From Archivesica marissinica (lineage: Eukaryota; Mollusca; Bivalvia; Venerida; Vesicomyidae), in NCBI GenBank assembly GCA_014843695.1, contig CM026390.1, forward strand, positions 57,654,543 through 57,718,542: a stretch of 64,000 nt of DNA, read 5' to 3'. Position numbers and translations under genes: made by a program. Below the pieces are notes generated by a model, which saw only the letters and a list, made by a program, of their open reading frames with translations, was not told the origin of the DNA and did not search any database. Positions 44,201-54,300 of the stretch are shown in pieces (positions within the stretch are counted from its first letter, which is position 1; every line of letters starts with the position of its first letter).

Positions 44201-46853
44201 TCATGTAATTGATTTAGATGTTTTATAATCATTTATAAACAATTTTTATCTCATAAATCTACTTGTATTCAGTGTAATACAGCCATCACATATGTTCTTG
44301 TATGTCCACACATGTAATACAACCTGGAAGGATTCGGATTGCTCACGGAATGACAGCTTGTTTTTGACACATTTGACATATAGTTTGCAGCTTTGCCTTC
44401 ATGCAAATCAATAACATGTTACTAGGATACCATACGGTAGTCACTACTGATTAAAGTATTGTGTCGATTATTTGCTTAAAATTGTTTGATTACCAGGAAA
44501 TATTTACTATGGCGTACGATGCAACTTACATATTTCCTATACACCTAATACGGCTCAAAGTATACAGGTGAACAGAAAAGTATCTTTTAAATTCATGGCT
44601 TAATAGCAAAATTCCAAAACTCGTTCCATACAAGATCGTATTAAATCATCACTCATGTATTATGAATAAAAATTGTTTTCCGTGTTACGTCCGAGATGTA
44701 TCGTACCACTTGTAGCACATGATAGTAATTTCAGAGCGCAATATTTTATGTCCGCTTCATATTGTTTGGTCTGTGTTTTAAAAAAACTTCACCATAAACT
44801 CGACTTGTCGCATGCTCCCTGGTACGTAAAGTCCTGATTATAAAATGTTTCTGAGATCTCAAACTCAAGCTCAAATGATCTGATTGGTTGATTCTGAGTG
44901 TTACTGTCAGCTGAACCAAGCTGATGCTTGAGACTGAGTTTTGAGATTGGAGAAAAGTTTTATAACCTCAAGGGCAGGTCACACTTAGCCATCAAACTCA
45001 AAGTTCAGAAATGGGTGCACATTATTTTGTGTGCACTCCATGTCTTTGAAATTGTTTGTTAGACCTCGCATATCTATGTGTGTTGTTATCTCTGATTAGT
45101 TAATACAGGGGTGTGCTGTAATTTGCTCATTGTATGCCATGCTCTGTAAAGTAATAAAGTATGCAGGTGCATTAAATGTTATCTAATTTTACAGCCATGC
45201 ACATGCTCAATATTGTCTACTGTGTGCATGGAAAGGGGAGGGGGGAGTCAACATTAATGGTACATAATTATACAGTCATACTTTGCCAATGTTCCCTACT
45301 CTTGGAAGGAAGTCGTCCTAAATTATGTTATGTGATTTATACAGCCATACCTAGTCAATGTTCCCTACTCTTGGAAGGAAGTCATCCTAAATTAATTATG
45401 TTATGTAATTTATACAGCCATACCGTGTCAATGTTCCCTACTCTTGGAAGGAAGTCGTCCTAAATTAATTATGTTATGTAATTTATACAGCCATACCTAG
45501 TCAATGTTCCCTACTCTTGGAAGGAAGTCGTCCTAAATTAATTATGTTATGTAATTTATACAGCCATACCTTGTCAATGTTCCCTACTCTTGGAAGGAAG
45601 TCGTCCTAAATTATGTTATGTAATTTATACAGCCATACATTGCCAATGTTCCAGAAAGTCGTCCTAAATTATGTTATGTAATTTATACAGCCATACTTTG
45701 TCAATGTTCCCTAATTACTCTGTGAAGAAAGTCGTCCTAAATTATGTTATGTAATTTATACAGCCATACATTGCCAATGTTCCCTACTCTATGAAGAAAG
45801 TCGTCCTAAATTATGTAATTTACACAACCATTAATTTTCAATGTTTCCTATTCCTATTACATGTAGTTGATGCAGTCGTCCTAAACATGGAATTTTAAAG
45901 CCAAGTATGTGATTTATTCTGTAAGAGGAGACGGCCTCCTAATTGTGGTCTATTTACTGACATTTCTCGACTATGGAAGCGGGTGTCGGGTAGCAAGTTG
46001 TACTAACTCATTGATTGAAAATGAATATCATTTCCTTCCTATATGTCCAAAATATTCGACATTGCGATCAAAATACATAAAACGCTACAATTACACCTGG
46101 CCAACAAAACAAAAATTTGCCAGTCAACAATGTCAACAAACTCCAAAACTACTTTGAACAAATCTTTGCAAATTCATTTACCATGTTAAACTGTTAAGAA
46201 ATGTTAACGTAATAAAATGCTGTTAAATGCCACCAATAGCATTGAAATATCCACTGCAATTATATGCTCTTTGTTAAACATCCATGTCTTTGTATGGAAA
46301 ATGTTAGTATTTGCTATAAACATATATATACATGTTTTATGCAATAAACTTGTTGAATTGAACTTGGAGTGAACATACTTTTTTTTTTAATTACGTTTAT
46401 TTATCGTCGCTAACGGTTGCCCATATGAGCGACGCCTCCTGAAGATATTAGTCATTTTAGATTTTGGAGGATAGTGCAATGATACAGAGAGAGGCCCATT
46501 CCAGAGTCTCCTCTGGTTCTTTTACGTGCACGGTGTACAACACCGACACGAGACCTCGGTTTAACGTCCCATCTGAAAGACTGTTAATTTTATTAGGGTC
46601 AGACGGGGGGATCGAACCTGCAATCCCTGGATTACCAGTCCAGCGTATTACCACTGGGCTATAGATCCGTCTGTAATGTGAACATACTGAATGTACTATT
46701 CCTCTTATATACTCTGCAGATACATCGGTCAAACAGACTCGGTGACCATCAGTATATGGAATCACAAGAAGATTAACAAGAAGCAGGGTGCTGGATTTCT
46801 GGGATGTGTACGCATTATGTCTAATGCCATTACACAGCTCAAGGATACTGGAT
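23175..46853 (+). CDS. SMURF: SMURF E3 ubiquitin ligase, first four coding exons (partial)
   Basis: Coding exons 23175-23232, 26694-26732, 41610-41718 and 46720-46853 join in consistent phase (1, 1, 2, 1) with GT-AG introns. They encode 113 residues: MKIRLT, the C2 core LPDPFAKISVDGSGQ, KNTLDPKWNQHYDL, ISIWNHKKI and KKQGAGFLGCVR. These match the N-terminal C2 domain of SMURF1/2 almost residue for residue as I remember them. SMURF proteins are cytosolic HECT-type ligases; the C2 domain binds membrane phospholipids and helps autoinhibition, and the WW domains recruit SMADs in TGF-beta/BMP signalling. The rest of C2, the WW and the HECT exons must be beyond the window: I found no further exon up to 64000. 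Introns are 3.5, 14.9 and 5.0 kb, then more than 17 kb. Confidence 0.94.
23557..23765. repeat. Inverted pair of SINE-F tails with GATA microsatellites
   Basis: CCCCGCGAGGGGTTCGACAT at about 23567 and the inverse ACGAACCCCTCGTGGGG near 23714 face each other. Each has GATA repeats on the inner or outer side (23598-23612, 23745-23772). Confidence 0.6.
23838..24028 (-). mobile_element. SINE-F, reverse orientation
   Basis: On the - strand the head reads GTCCGTGGTCCAGTGGTAAA with a B box GGTTCAATACTCGG, followed by the family body to GTCCCCGCGAGGGGTTTGAC at its end. In SMURF intron 1. Confidence 0.75.
24029..26693. other. SMURF intron 1, mostly unique
   Basis: Contains an (AT)n run at 24101-24120. 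No other gene, array or clear element was recognised. Confidence 0.5.
26694..26732 (+). CDS. SMURF: SMURF coding exon 2 (39-bp microexon)
   Basis: Acceptor TTCTATTTCAG, donor GTAAGTAA. It encodes V-FCAKNLCKRDFF, the strand between MKIRLT and LPDPF. The phases fit both neighbours exactly, which is strong support for such a small exon. Confidence 0.93.
26861..27130 (-). mobile_element. SINE-B, reverse orientation
   Basis: It has all family blocks on the - strand, ending in GTAAAACACACACAC. It is 130 bases downstream of SMURF exon 2. Confidence 0.85.
27165..27612. mobile_element. Candidate 450-bp inverted-repeat element
   Basis: CCCCCGTAGGCAG near 27165 and CTGCCTACGGGG near 27600 are inverted copies about 430 bases apart. 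G-rich and C-rich runs lie just inside (TAGGGGGGTGC, TTTCACCCCCCC). No target duplication was identified, so this is tentative. Confidence 0.5.
27860..28067 (+). mobile_element. SINE-A
   Basis: Family copy with an eroded A box (CAGTGGATGCGCG) and B box (CCGGAGTTTGAGCCCC). Flanked by a similar TTTTAAA-type sequence. In SMURF intron 2. Confidence 0.85.
28137..28286 (-). mobile_element. SINE-B, internally deleted
   Basis: The - strand tRNA head joins directly to the family end: the text jumps from CCTCCTGAAG to ACTGTTAATTTTATT, losing about 125 bp of the centre. Confidence 0.85.
28572..28700 (-). mobile_element. SINE-F part, left copy
   Basis: Same text as 29070-29198 (ACATGTTTTTCTGGGCAGGC to GGACACTACTTGACCACA), so the pair brackets the 58-bp array. 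Confidence 0.75.
28736..29088. repeat. 58-bp tandem array, 6 copies
   Basis: The unit contains GTGGGAGCACCCTGTCCTTG and TTTCATTTATGTCAATCATG. The second half of the unit matches the tail of the flanking SINE-F copies. Confidence 0.95.
29070..29262 (-). mobile_element. SINE-F, right copy with head
   Basis: Continues past the part shared with 28572-28700 to the tRNA-like head, which reads GGTTTGGTGATAGAGCGTC on the - strand. Confidence 0.75.
29320..29572 (+). mobile_element. SINE-C
   Basis: Head GTCCGCCTCCGTGGTCTAGT with a B box CTGGTTCGAGCCCC, the family body, and the tail AACCCGAATAAACAAACAAA. In SMURF intron 2. Confidence 0.88.
29589..29779. mobile_element. MITE-G3, TTAA-bounded, perfect 17-bp ends
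   Basis: TTAACCCTTAACCTGCC and its exact inverse bound 191 bp. Inside are AACATAGAGCCAGATGA and TGATCAGGCTCTATGCTGTT, as in the other G copies. Confidence 0.88.
29902..30109. mobile_element. MITE-G2, second copy
   Basis: 208 bp between TTAACCCGTTTCATTCTGG and CCAGAATGAAATGGGTTAA. It is near identical to 21252-21498 apart from a missing hairpin block. Confidence 0.88.
30110..30899. other. SMURF intron 2, nothing recognised
   Basis: No repeat or exon is supported in this stretch. Confidence 0.5.
30900..31556. repeat. 87-bp tandem array, about 7.5 copies, containing a MITE end
   Basis: The unit has GCTGATCTACATGTATCTGG followed by TTTACCCATTCAACACC and GACTGGTCCAGGATAAT. The second half matches the terminal 48 bases of the MITE that starts just downstream at 31565. 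87 is a multiple of three, which keeps a 217-codon frame open; it is not taken as a gene. Confidence 0.95.
31565..31992. mobile_element. MITE-G1, second copy, split by a SINE
   Basis: It starts TTTACCCATTCAACACCAAG and ends GGTGGTGTTGAAATGGTTAA. It is collinear with the reverse of 12805-13048 (AAAAAGTGCAGATCCTGA inside). A reverse SINE-D interrupts it at 31612-31807. Confidence 0.82.
31612..31807 (-). mobile_element. SINE-D inserted in a MITE
   Basis: On the - strand it runs from GTCCGATTAGCGCAGTGGTT through a B box GGGTTCGATCC to TAAAATAAATAAAGTTTAAA, with a middle part deleted. GGATA at 31607-31611 and 31808-31812 is the likely target duplication. Confidence 0.85.
32455..32644. mobile_element. 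MITE-G, eroded copy
   Basis: GTGCAAACAACATAGATCCA, TCTGATCAGGATCTATATGA and TAGCAAACAGCATAGAACC give the family's paired blocks. Only the right end GGGTTAA is intact. Confidence 0.7.
32907..33136 (+). mobile_element. SINE-A with 13-bp target duplication
   Basis: Full-length copy. TAGCTATTGTAGA flanks it exactly at 32894-32906 and 33137-33149. In SMURF intron 2. Confidence 0.95.
33180..33398 (+). mobile_element. SINE-A relative with a different head
   Basis: The body and end (GATGGATTCTATGAGGAATG, then AGAGTGATTAAACAAATTTG) follow SINE-A, but the tRNA head (CCTCCGTGGTGTAATGGATA) differs. This suggests head exchange, or an older subfamily. ACTTTG is a possible short duplication. Confidence 0.75.
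33590..34690. repeat. 60-bp tandem array, about 18 copies
   Basis: The unit contains GCAGATCCTGTTGGGTTATA, CCGGATAGTGCCCACCCCAT and GTTTCACTATGATGTTATGT. Small deletions (57-59 bp units) break frames. In SMURF intron 2. Confidence 0.96.
35044..35389 (+). mobile_element. SINE-C with duplicated 3' part and target duplication
   Basis: The full copy is followed by a second copy of its last 90 bases (GGTAAACTGCCCGC to ACCCGAAATATAACATA). ATAACTGT at 35036-35043 and 35390-35397 brackets the whole, so the tail was duplicated before or after insertion within the same unit. Confidence 0.9.
35938..36217. repeat. 30-bp tandem array, about 9 copies
   Basis: The unit contains GTGGCATATAAACAATACTT and ACTGGGTACC. 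In SMURF intron 2. Confidence 0.95.
36405..36540. mobile_element. MITE-H, eroded copy
   Basis: GTGGCTGCTTAATGCTGGTT and the right end ACAGGTTTAACTGTA are recognisable; the left end is lost. Confidence 0.65.
36541..37190. other. SMURF intron 2, nothing recognised
   Basis: No element or exon is supported. A perfect-looking short hairpin (TCATGGAATTTCATT / AATGAAATTCCATGA) lies just after it, at about 37196-37253. Confidence 0.45.
37318..37938. repeat. 72/73-bp tandem array, about 8.5 copies, dimeric
   Basis: The unit contains GGCTGGGTTTGTTTCAACCC and TGCCAAGATGTACATGT. Two unit types (TTGCACCATGCAG and TTGTAGCATGCTG) alternate, giving a 145-bp higher-order period. In SMURF intron 2. Confidence 0.95.
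37998..38268 (+). mobile_element. SINE-E
   Basis: Head GGGGCCTCCATGGCAGGGTG, B box GTAGGTTCAAATCCC, and the end CACCATATGACCTGAGCTGT with a C-run and (AAAAC)n tail. Matches 59944-60231. Confidence 0.85.
38330..38513. mobile_element. MITE-H, full-length copy
   Basis: 184 bp between TACAGTCAAACCTGTCTTAA and CAGGTTTTACTGTA; interior as in 5943-6124. Confidence 0.85.
38634..40814. mobile_element. Candidate 2.2-kb element with inverted ends
   Basis: CAATTGACCTTTCTGC at 38634-38649 occurs inverted at 40799-40814. Near both ends, in the same orientation, is TCTAACAA(A/G)ATGGCG. Two internal stretches (about 39935-40010 and 40495-40570) also resemble each other (TTTGAAA..GG, GAATTTAACGTC). No transposase frame was seen and no target duplication found, so the call is tentative. 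Confidence 0.4.
39093..39210 (-). pseudogene. Fragment with a PHD-like Cys/His motif
   Basis: On the - strand a frame reads PCVFCSRHVSSRMHALSCEK then CHRWNHRKCGM. The spacing C-x2-C, then L-x-C-x2-C-x3-NH-x3-C, resembles the small zinc-binding module I recall beside FLYWCH or MULE-transposase domains in mollusc proteins. It has no good donor after the last Cys and soon loses its frame. It could be a transposon remnant inside the candidate element. Confidence 0.4.
41184..41497. repeat. 63-bp tandem array, 5 copies, next to SMURF exon 3
   Basis: The unit contains ATGGCTGTCGTTTG, GGAGATATAGTATATTAACT and GAAGGAAAGGGTTAA. It ends 112 bases before the exon 3 acceptor. Confidence 0.95.
41610..41718 (+). 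CDS. SMURF: SMURF coding exon 3
   Basis: Acceptor TATGTTTAAG, donor CT/GTAAGT. It encodes R-LPDPFAKISVDGSGQCHS through NQHYDL, including the C2 sequence KNTLDPKWN. A partial decayed copy of this exon follows 60 bases downstream. Confidence 0.95.
41779..41826 (+). pseudogene. Decayed partial duplicate of SMURF exon 3
   Basis: About 48 bases match exon 3 at 41655-41702 with seven differences, reading CHFTEVCKNTLHPK against CHSTEVCKNTLDPK. The copy has no acceptor or donor and loses similarity after CCCAAG, so it is not an alternative exon. Confidence 0.85.
42199..42447 (+). mobile_element. SINE-D
   Basis: Head GTCAGATTAGCGCAGTGGTT, GCAACCCGGGTTCCATCCTC, and the end GCAATCGTTGTAAAATAAAT. TACTTG is a likely short target duplication. 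In SMURF intron 3. Confidence 0.88.
42735..43510. repeat. 22-bp array with a large internal inversion
   Basis: The basic unit is ATGTTTTGTCCTAGCATGAG. Units at 42740-43265 and 43436-43505 point one way; 43270-43435 is the reverse complement of about 42889-43018. In SMURF intron 3. Confidence 0.93.
43511..45265. other. SMURF intron 3, unique AT-rich DNA
   Basis: No exon, array or element was recognised in 1.75 kb. Confidence 0.5.
45266..45845. repeat. About 70-bp tandem array, 8 copies
   Basis: Units contain TACAGCCATAC, CAATGTTCCCTACTCTTGG and AAGTCGTCCTAAATTA, with an optional ATTA duplication and internal deletions. In SMURF intron 3. Confidence 0.93.
45890..46365 (+). mobile_element. LINE 3' end, decayed
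   Basis: The + strand reads IENEYHFLPICPKYSTLRSK then YIKRYNYTWP, the H-x3-4-C-type motif that follows reverse transcriptase in many molluscan non-LTR elements, as I remember them. A frameshift follows, then a 3' UTR ending CAATAAACTTGTTGAATTG. In SMURF intron 3, upstream of exon 4. Confidence 0.78.
46381..46674 (-). mobile_element. SINE-B, reverse orientation, 45 bases before SMURF exon 4
   Basis: Full family copy on the - strand (A-rich tail at 46381-46390, head ending GACGGATCTATAGCCCAGTG). It ends close to the exon 4 acceptor. Confidence 0.9.
46720..46853 (+). CDS. SMURF: SMURF coding exon 4
   Basis: Acceptor ATACTCTGCAG, donor GGAT/GTAAGT. It encodes YIGQTDSVTISIWNHKKINK, KQGAGFLGCVRIMSNAIT and QLKDTG, continuing the C2 domain. 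Confidence 0.95.
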
Positions 46854-46994
46854 GTAAGTATTACACGTATGTAGCATATGTATCAACGTATGTGTGTAAT
46901 ATAAGGATGGATTGAAGCATATTTAACTCCTGCCATTACAAATGGTTAGGAAGATGGGATATTGCTTTTGGCTGCATCTATGTGCGTAGAGGAT

Positions 46995-47894
46995 CAGGGC
47001 TCACTCTAGAGAGCGACTCGGGTGAAGTGGTCGCTTTATTTTCCGCCACTTCGCCGACAATAGACATCAGGGCGACATCCATTTCGCATTATTTCTGGAG
47101 GATATAATTGCTAATTAACGGTAATACGTCTTGTCATTTAACAGCCTGGAAATTCACGCCGTCAGGCATCTTAAGCTAATCTCCCCCCCCCGACATCCGG
47201 ATACTTGCCGTAATCCAATCAACTTAATACCGTTAATATGCATAGCCAATCAGCGATGCCGAAGCAAACATATTTACATAATTCCCAGCCTAATTATGGA
47301 TAAAACTGCCTTATAACCAAAACAAACAATATAATTTAGGAGTTTTACTGATTTATGTCATTTGATAACTAAATATATTTTATGAAAATCACCTGTTTTC
47401 ATAGTAATTCCGACTTTTCATGTCTTATCATAATGAATGAAATTTTTCGGATTCGACTCTTAGTTGATTACGCAAATGATACGAGCTATAATACATATTA
47501 TAAATGTATACAAATGTGTTTAAATTCAAATGTTCATATTATATTGAAATGTATATGTCCGCTTTATATAAGAAATATATGTAAATTAACGGTTTTACAA
47601 TGTCGTTGAACCGTACTCGATCCGTTTCGTACCAATTTCGTGCATAATAAAATTAAATGCATATCAGATTGTGTGTATAATCAACATTCCTATTGGTTTG
47701 TCAAGATTAATCTGCCCTGCAGCTTTTCTACATAAAATAGTTCCTACAATGTATATCCTGCAAACCTCGACTAAATACGGTTTCACTATTTGCAGTCGTT
47801 CAAAAGTCTCCCTACTTCTCCCTAAATGTTCTCACTTCTCCCTAAATCACCTGGAGGGAGAACAAAATTTGGAGTCTAGCTTGAGTGAGCCCTG
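46995..47894. mobile_element. 900-bp inverted-repeat transposon with 5-bp duplication
   Basis: CAGGGCTCACTCTAG at the left end and CTTGAGTGAGCCCTG at the right end are inverted with one mismatch. AGGAT is duplicated exactly on both sides (46990-46994, 47895-47899). No transposase frame remains. It lies 141 bases after SMURF exon 4. The ends resemble hAT elements, but a hAT duplication would be 8 bp. Confidence 0.82.
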
Positions 47895-47939
47895 AGGATA
47901 ACTGGAAAAGTGGTTGGATATAATTATAGATGGTTTGAA

Positions 47940-48032
47940 GTTTAAACTTTATTTATTTTACAACGATTGCGAAGCAAGTTCTAACAACTTATATTAATCG
48001 CTTTCGTTGGCGCGGATGAAAGCATAATTGTT
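47940..48032 (-). mobile_element. SINE-D tail, 5'-truncated
   Basis: Only the family end is present on the - strand: CTTTCATCCGCGCCAACG to CGTTGTAAAATAAATAAAG. Confidence 0.85.
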
Positions 48033-48397
48033 GGTTGATTTAGGAGGAAATGATGTTATTTTTGTCTCGCCCACTTTAGTCGGGCGCGTAGTTGTCTTTA
48101 CGCCACAATGCACACAGGCTTGCACATTATTTTCGGGATATTGTTTTACGTTTTTGCTGGATATACAGTAGTAGATCTACCATAGTGTATCGGTCATCTC
48201 GTGTTTTATATTATATGGAGTCAACTAATAATCATACAATATAAATATTTTCGTATTGACATTTAATTCCAAATGATTAGCAATTAGTTGCATAAAGATC
48301 TGTAATAAAATATATCAAATGAGATGATAGAACTGTAGAACACCAGGTGATCGATTAGGAATTGTGTGGAGTGTATAATAAATTAAATAACATCTAT

Positions 48398-51300
48398 ATG
48401 CACCAACATTTTATATAACATCTAAGCACCAACATTTATAAACATCATAGCACCAACAATATACACAACACCAACAACCACAACACCAACAAAACCACAA
48501 TGCACCAACTTAATACCATCTATATGCACCAACATTTTATATAACATCTATATGCACCAACATTTTATATAACATCTATATGCACCAACATTTTATATAA
48601 CATCTATATGCACCAACATAACATCTATATGCACCAATATTTTATATAACATCTATATGCACCAACATTTTATATAACATCTATATGCACCAACATAACA
48701 TCTATATGCACCAATATTTTATATAACATCTATATGCACCAACATTTTATATAACATCTATATGCACCAACATTTTATATAACATCTATATGCACCAACA
48801 TTTTATATAACATCTATATGCACCAACATAACATCTATATGCACCAATATTTTATATAACATCTATATGCACCAACATTTTATATACCATCTATATGCAC
48901 CAATATTTTATATATTATTATTATTATTATACCATATTTATATAGCGCCTTTATCATATAAAAATTATACGTTCAAAAGCGCTTTACATGTTCATGTAAC
49001 AATTAACACATATAGAATAAAAAGTACAAAAATAGAAGTCAAGTGGTAAAAGTACAGATAAACCTTATACTTAAAATAATGATTGCAATTTACAGATAAA
49101 GTTTAAGAACAAATACAAAAGGACATAATAATAAAACAAAAAGTATTTCAACATTACAATATGAAGTAAAATAAATCTATTTTACATAGATAAACAAGTC
49201 ATTTTAGCAGTGATAAAAAACATGTATATCCGAAATTAAATAAGTGTAGTTACAAATCCAAAATAATTAATAATATGTTATATACACACAGTCACTTTAT
49301 GCACGTCCAGAGTATTGTCGAACATTAATCTCCATGTGCTTGCACAAAAAAGTGAGTTTTCAATGATCTTTTGAATAAACACAATGTCTCAGAGTCTCTT
49401 ATTCCTGGTGGTAACGCATTCCATAATTTCGGCGCAGCTGTTCCGAAACTCCTGTCTCCGTATGTTACTGTTCGATTTGCTGGTGTCACGAGTCGAAGTG
49501 AGCTATTCTTTGATCTTAAGTTTCGTGTTGGTTGATATACACTCATGAGGTTAGTGATATACTTCGGTGCCTGATGATGTAGTGCTTTGTAGGTCAGAGT
49601 AAGGATCTTGTACTGGACCCTGTATTGTATTGGCAGCCAATGGAGCTCCTTCAGGATTGGAGACACGTGATCGTATCGGGACGTTTTTGTAATTATATAC
49701 CATCTATATGCACCAACATTTTATATACCATCTATATGCACCAACATTTTATATACCATCTATATGCACCAATATTTTATATAACATCTATATGCACCAA
49801 CATTTTATATAACATCTATATGCACCAACATAACATCTATATGCACCAACATTTTATATAACATCTATATGCACCAACATAACATCTATATGCACCAATA
49901 TTTATATAACATTTATATGCACCAACATAACATCTATATGCACCAACATTTTATATAACATCTATATGCACCAACATTTATATAACATCTATATGCACCA
50001 ACATTTATATAACATCTATATGCACCAACATTTATATAACATATATATGCACCAACATTTTATATAACATCTATATGCACCAACATAACATCTATATGCA
50101 CCAACATTTATATAACATCTATATGCACCAACATAACATCTATATACACCAACATAACATCTATATGCACCAATATTTATATAACATCTATATGCACCAA
50201 CATAACATCTATATGCACCAATATTTATATAACATCTATATGCACCAACATAACATCTATATGCACCAACATAACATCTATATGCACCAACATTTATATA
50301 ACATCTATATGCACCAATATAACATCTATATGCACCAACATAACATCTATATGCACCAACATAACATCTATATGCACCAACATAACATCTATATGCACCA
50401 ACATTATATATAACATCTATATGCACCAACATAACATCTATATGCACCAACATTATATATAACATCTATATGCACCAACATTTATATAACATCTATATGC
50501 ACCAACATTTATATATAACATCTATATGCACCAACATTTATATAACATCTATATGCACCAACATAACATCTATATGCACCAACATTTTATATAACATCTA
50601 TATGCACCAACATAACATCTATATGCACCAACATAACATCTATATGCACCAATATTTATATAACATCTATATGCACCAACATAGCATCTATATGCACCAA
50701 TATTTATATAACATCTATATGCACCAACATAACATCTATATGCACCAACATAACATCTATATGCACCAATATTTATATAACATCTATATGCACCAACATA
50801 ACATCTATATGCACCAATATTTATATAACATCTATATGCACCAACATTATATATAACATCTATATGCACCAACATAACATCTATATGCACCAATATTTAT
50901 ATAACATCTATATGCACCAACATTATATATAACATCTATATGCACCAACATTATATATAACATCTATATGCACCAACATTATATATAACATCTATATGCA
51001 CCAACATTTTATATACCATCTATATGCACCAATATTTTATATAACATCTATATGCACCAACATAACATCTATATGCACCAACATTTTATATAACATCTAT
51101 ATGCACCAACATAACATCTATATGCACCAACATAACATCTATATGCACCAACATTTTATATAACATCTATATGCACCAACATTTATATAACATCTATATG
51201 CACCAACATTTATATAACATCTATATGCACCAACATTATATATAACATCTATATGCACCAACATTATATATAACATCTATATGCACCAACATTTATATAA

Positions 51301-54300
51301 CATCTATATGCACCAACATAACATCTATATGCACCAACATTATATAACATCTATATGCACCAACATAACATCTATATGCACCAACATTTATATAACATCT
51401 ATATGCACCAACATAACATCTATATGCACCAACATTTATATAACATCTATATGCACCAACATAACATCTATATGCACCAACATTTATATAACATCTATAT
51501 GCACCAACATCTATATAACATCTATATGCACCAACATAACATCTATATGCACCAACATTCTATATAACATCTATATGCACCAACATAACATCTATATGCA
51601 CCAACATTCTATATAACATCTATATGCACCAACATAACATCTATATGCACCAACATAACATCTATATGCACCAACATAACATCTATATGCACCAACATTT
51701 ATATAACATCTATATGCACCAACATAACATCTATATGCACCAACATTTATATAACATCTATATGCACCAACATAACATCTATATGCACCAACATTTTATA
51801 TAACATCTATATGCACCAACATAACATCTATATGCACCAATATTTATATAACATCTATATGCACCAACATAACATCTATATGCACCAACATAACATCTAT
51901 ATGCACCAATATTTATATAACATCTATATGCACCAACATAACATCTATATGCACCAATATTTATATAACATCTATATGCACCAACATTATATATAACATC
52001 TATATGCACCAACAAATAACATCTATATGCACCAACATTTATATAACATCTATATGCACCAACATTTATATAACATCTATATGCACCAACATTATATATA
52101 ACATCTATATGCACCAACATTATATATAACATCTATATGCACCAACATTTTATATACCATCTATATGCACCAATATTTTATATAACATCTATATGCACCA
52201 ACATAACATCTATATGCACCAACATAACATCTATATGCACCAACATAACATCTATATGCACCAACATTATATATAACATCTATATGCACCAACATAACAT
52301 ATATATGCACCAATATTTATATAACATCTATATGCACCAACATTATATATAACATCTATATGCACCAACATTATATATAACATCTATATGCACCAACATT
52401 ATATATAACATCTATATGCACCAACATAACATCTATATGCACCAACATAACATCTATATGCACCAACATAACATCTATATGCACCAACATAACATCTATA
52501 TGCACCAACATTTATATAACATCTATATGCACCAACATAACATCTATATGCACCAACATTCTATATAACATCTATATGCACCAACATAACATCTATATGC
52601 ACCAATATTTATATAACATCTATATGCACCAACATAACATCTATATGCACCAATATGTATATAACATATATATGCACCAACATTATATATAACATCTATA
52701 TGCACCAACATTATATATAACATCTATATGCACCAACATAACATCTATATGCACCAATATGTATATAACATCTATATGCACCAACATAACATCTATATGC
52801 ACCAACATTATATATAACATCTATATGCACCAACATAACATCTATATGCACCAACATTTATATAACATCTATATGCACCAACATAACATCTATATGCACC
52901 AACATTCTATATAACATCTATATGCACCAACATAACATCTATATGCACCAACATTCTATATAACATCTATATGCACCAACATAACATCTATATGCACCAA
53001 CATTCTATATAACATCTATATGCACCAACATAACATCTATATGCACCAACATTCTATATAACATCTATATGCACCAACATAACATCTATATGCACCAACA
53101 TAACATCTATATGCACCAACATTTATATAACATCTATATGCACCAACATTTATATAACATCTATATGCACCAACATTTATATAACATATATATGCACCAA
53201 CATTTATATAACATCTATATGCACCAACATTTTATATAACATCTATATGCACCAACATTTTATATAACATCTATATGCACCAACATAACATCTATATGCA
53301 CCAACATTTTATATAACATCTATATGCACCAACATAACATCTATATGCACCAACATAACATATATATGCACCAACATTTTATATAACATCTATATGCACC
53401 AACATTTTATATAACATCTATATGCACCAACATTTTATATAACATCTATATGCACCAACATTTATATAACATCTATATGCACCAACATTTTATATAACAT
53501 CTATATGCACCAACATTTATATAACATCTATATGCACCAACATTTATATAACATCTATATGCACCAACATTTATATAACATCTATATGCACCAACATTTA
53601 TATAACATCTATATGCACCAACATTTATATAACATCTATATGCACCAACATTTTATATAACATCTATATGCACCAACATTTATATAACATCTATATGCAC
53701 CAACATTTATATAACATCTATATGCACCAACATAACATCTATATGCACCAACATAACATCTATATGCACCAACATTTATATAACATCTATATGCACCAAC
53801 ATAACATCTATATGCACCAACATTTATATAACATCTATATGCACCAACATTTATATAACATCTATATGCACCAACATTTTATATAACATCTATATGCACC
53901 AACATTTATATAACATCTATATGCACCAACATTTATATAACATCTATATGCACCAACATTTATATAACATCTATATGCACCAACATTTTATATAACATCT
54001 ATATGCACCAACATTCTATATAACATCTATATGCACCAACATAACATCTATATGCACCAACATAACATCTATATGCACCAACATTTATATAACATCTATA
54101 TGCACCAACATTTATATAACATCTATATGCACCAACATTTATATAACATCTATATGCACCAACATAACATCTATATGCACCAACATTTATATAACATCTA
54201 TATGCACCAACATTTATATAACATCTATATGCACCAACATTTATATAACATCTATATGCACCAACATAACATCTATATGCACCAACATTTATATAACATC

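Noticed and set aside
49325..49666. 113-codon - strand frame as a host gene
   Set aside because: It is the C-terminal end of a non-LTR retrotransposon protein, truncated upstream by satellite DNA.
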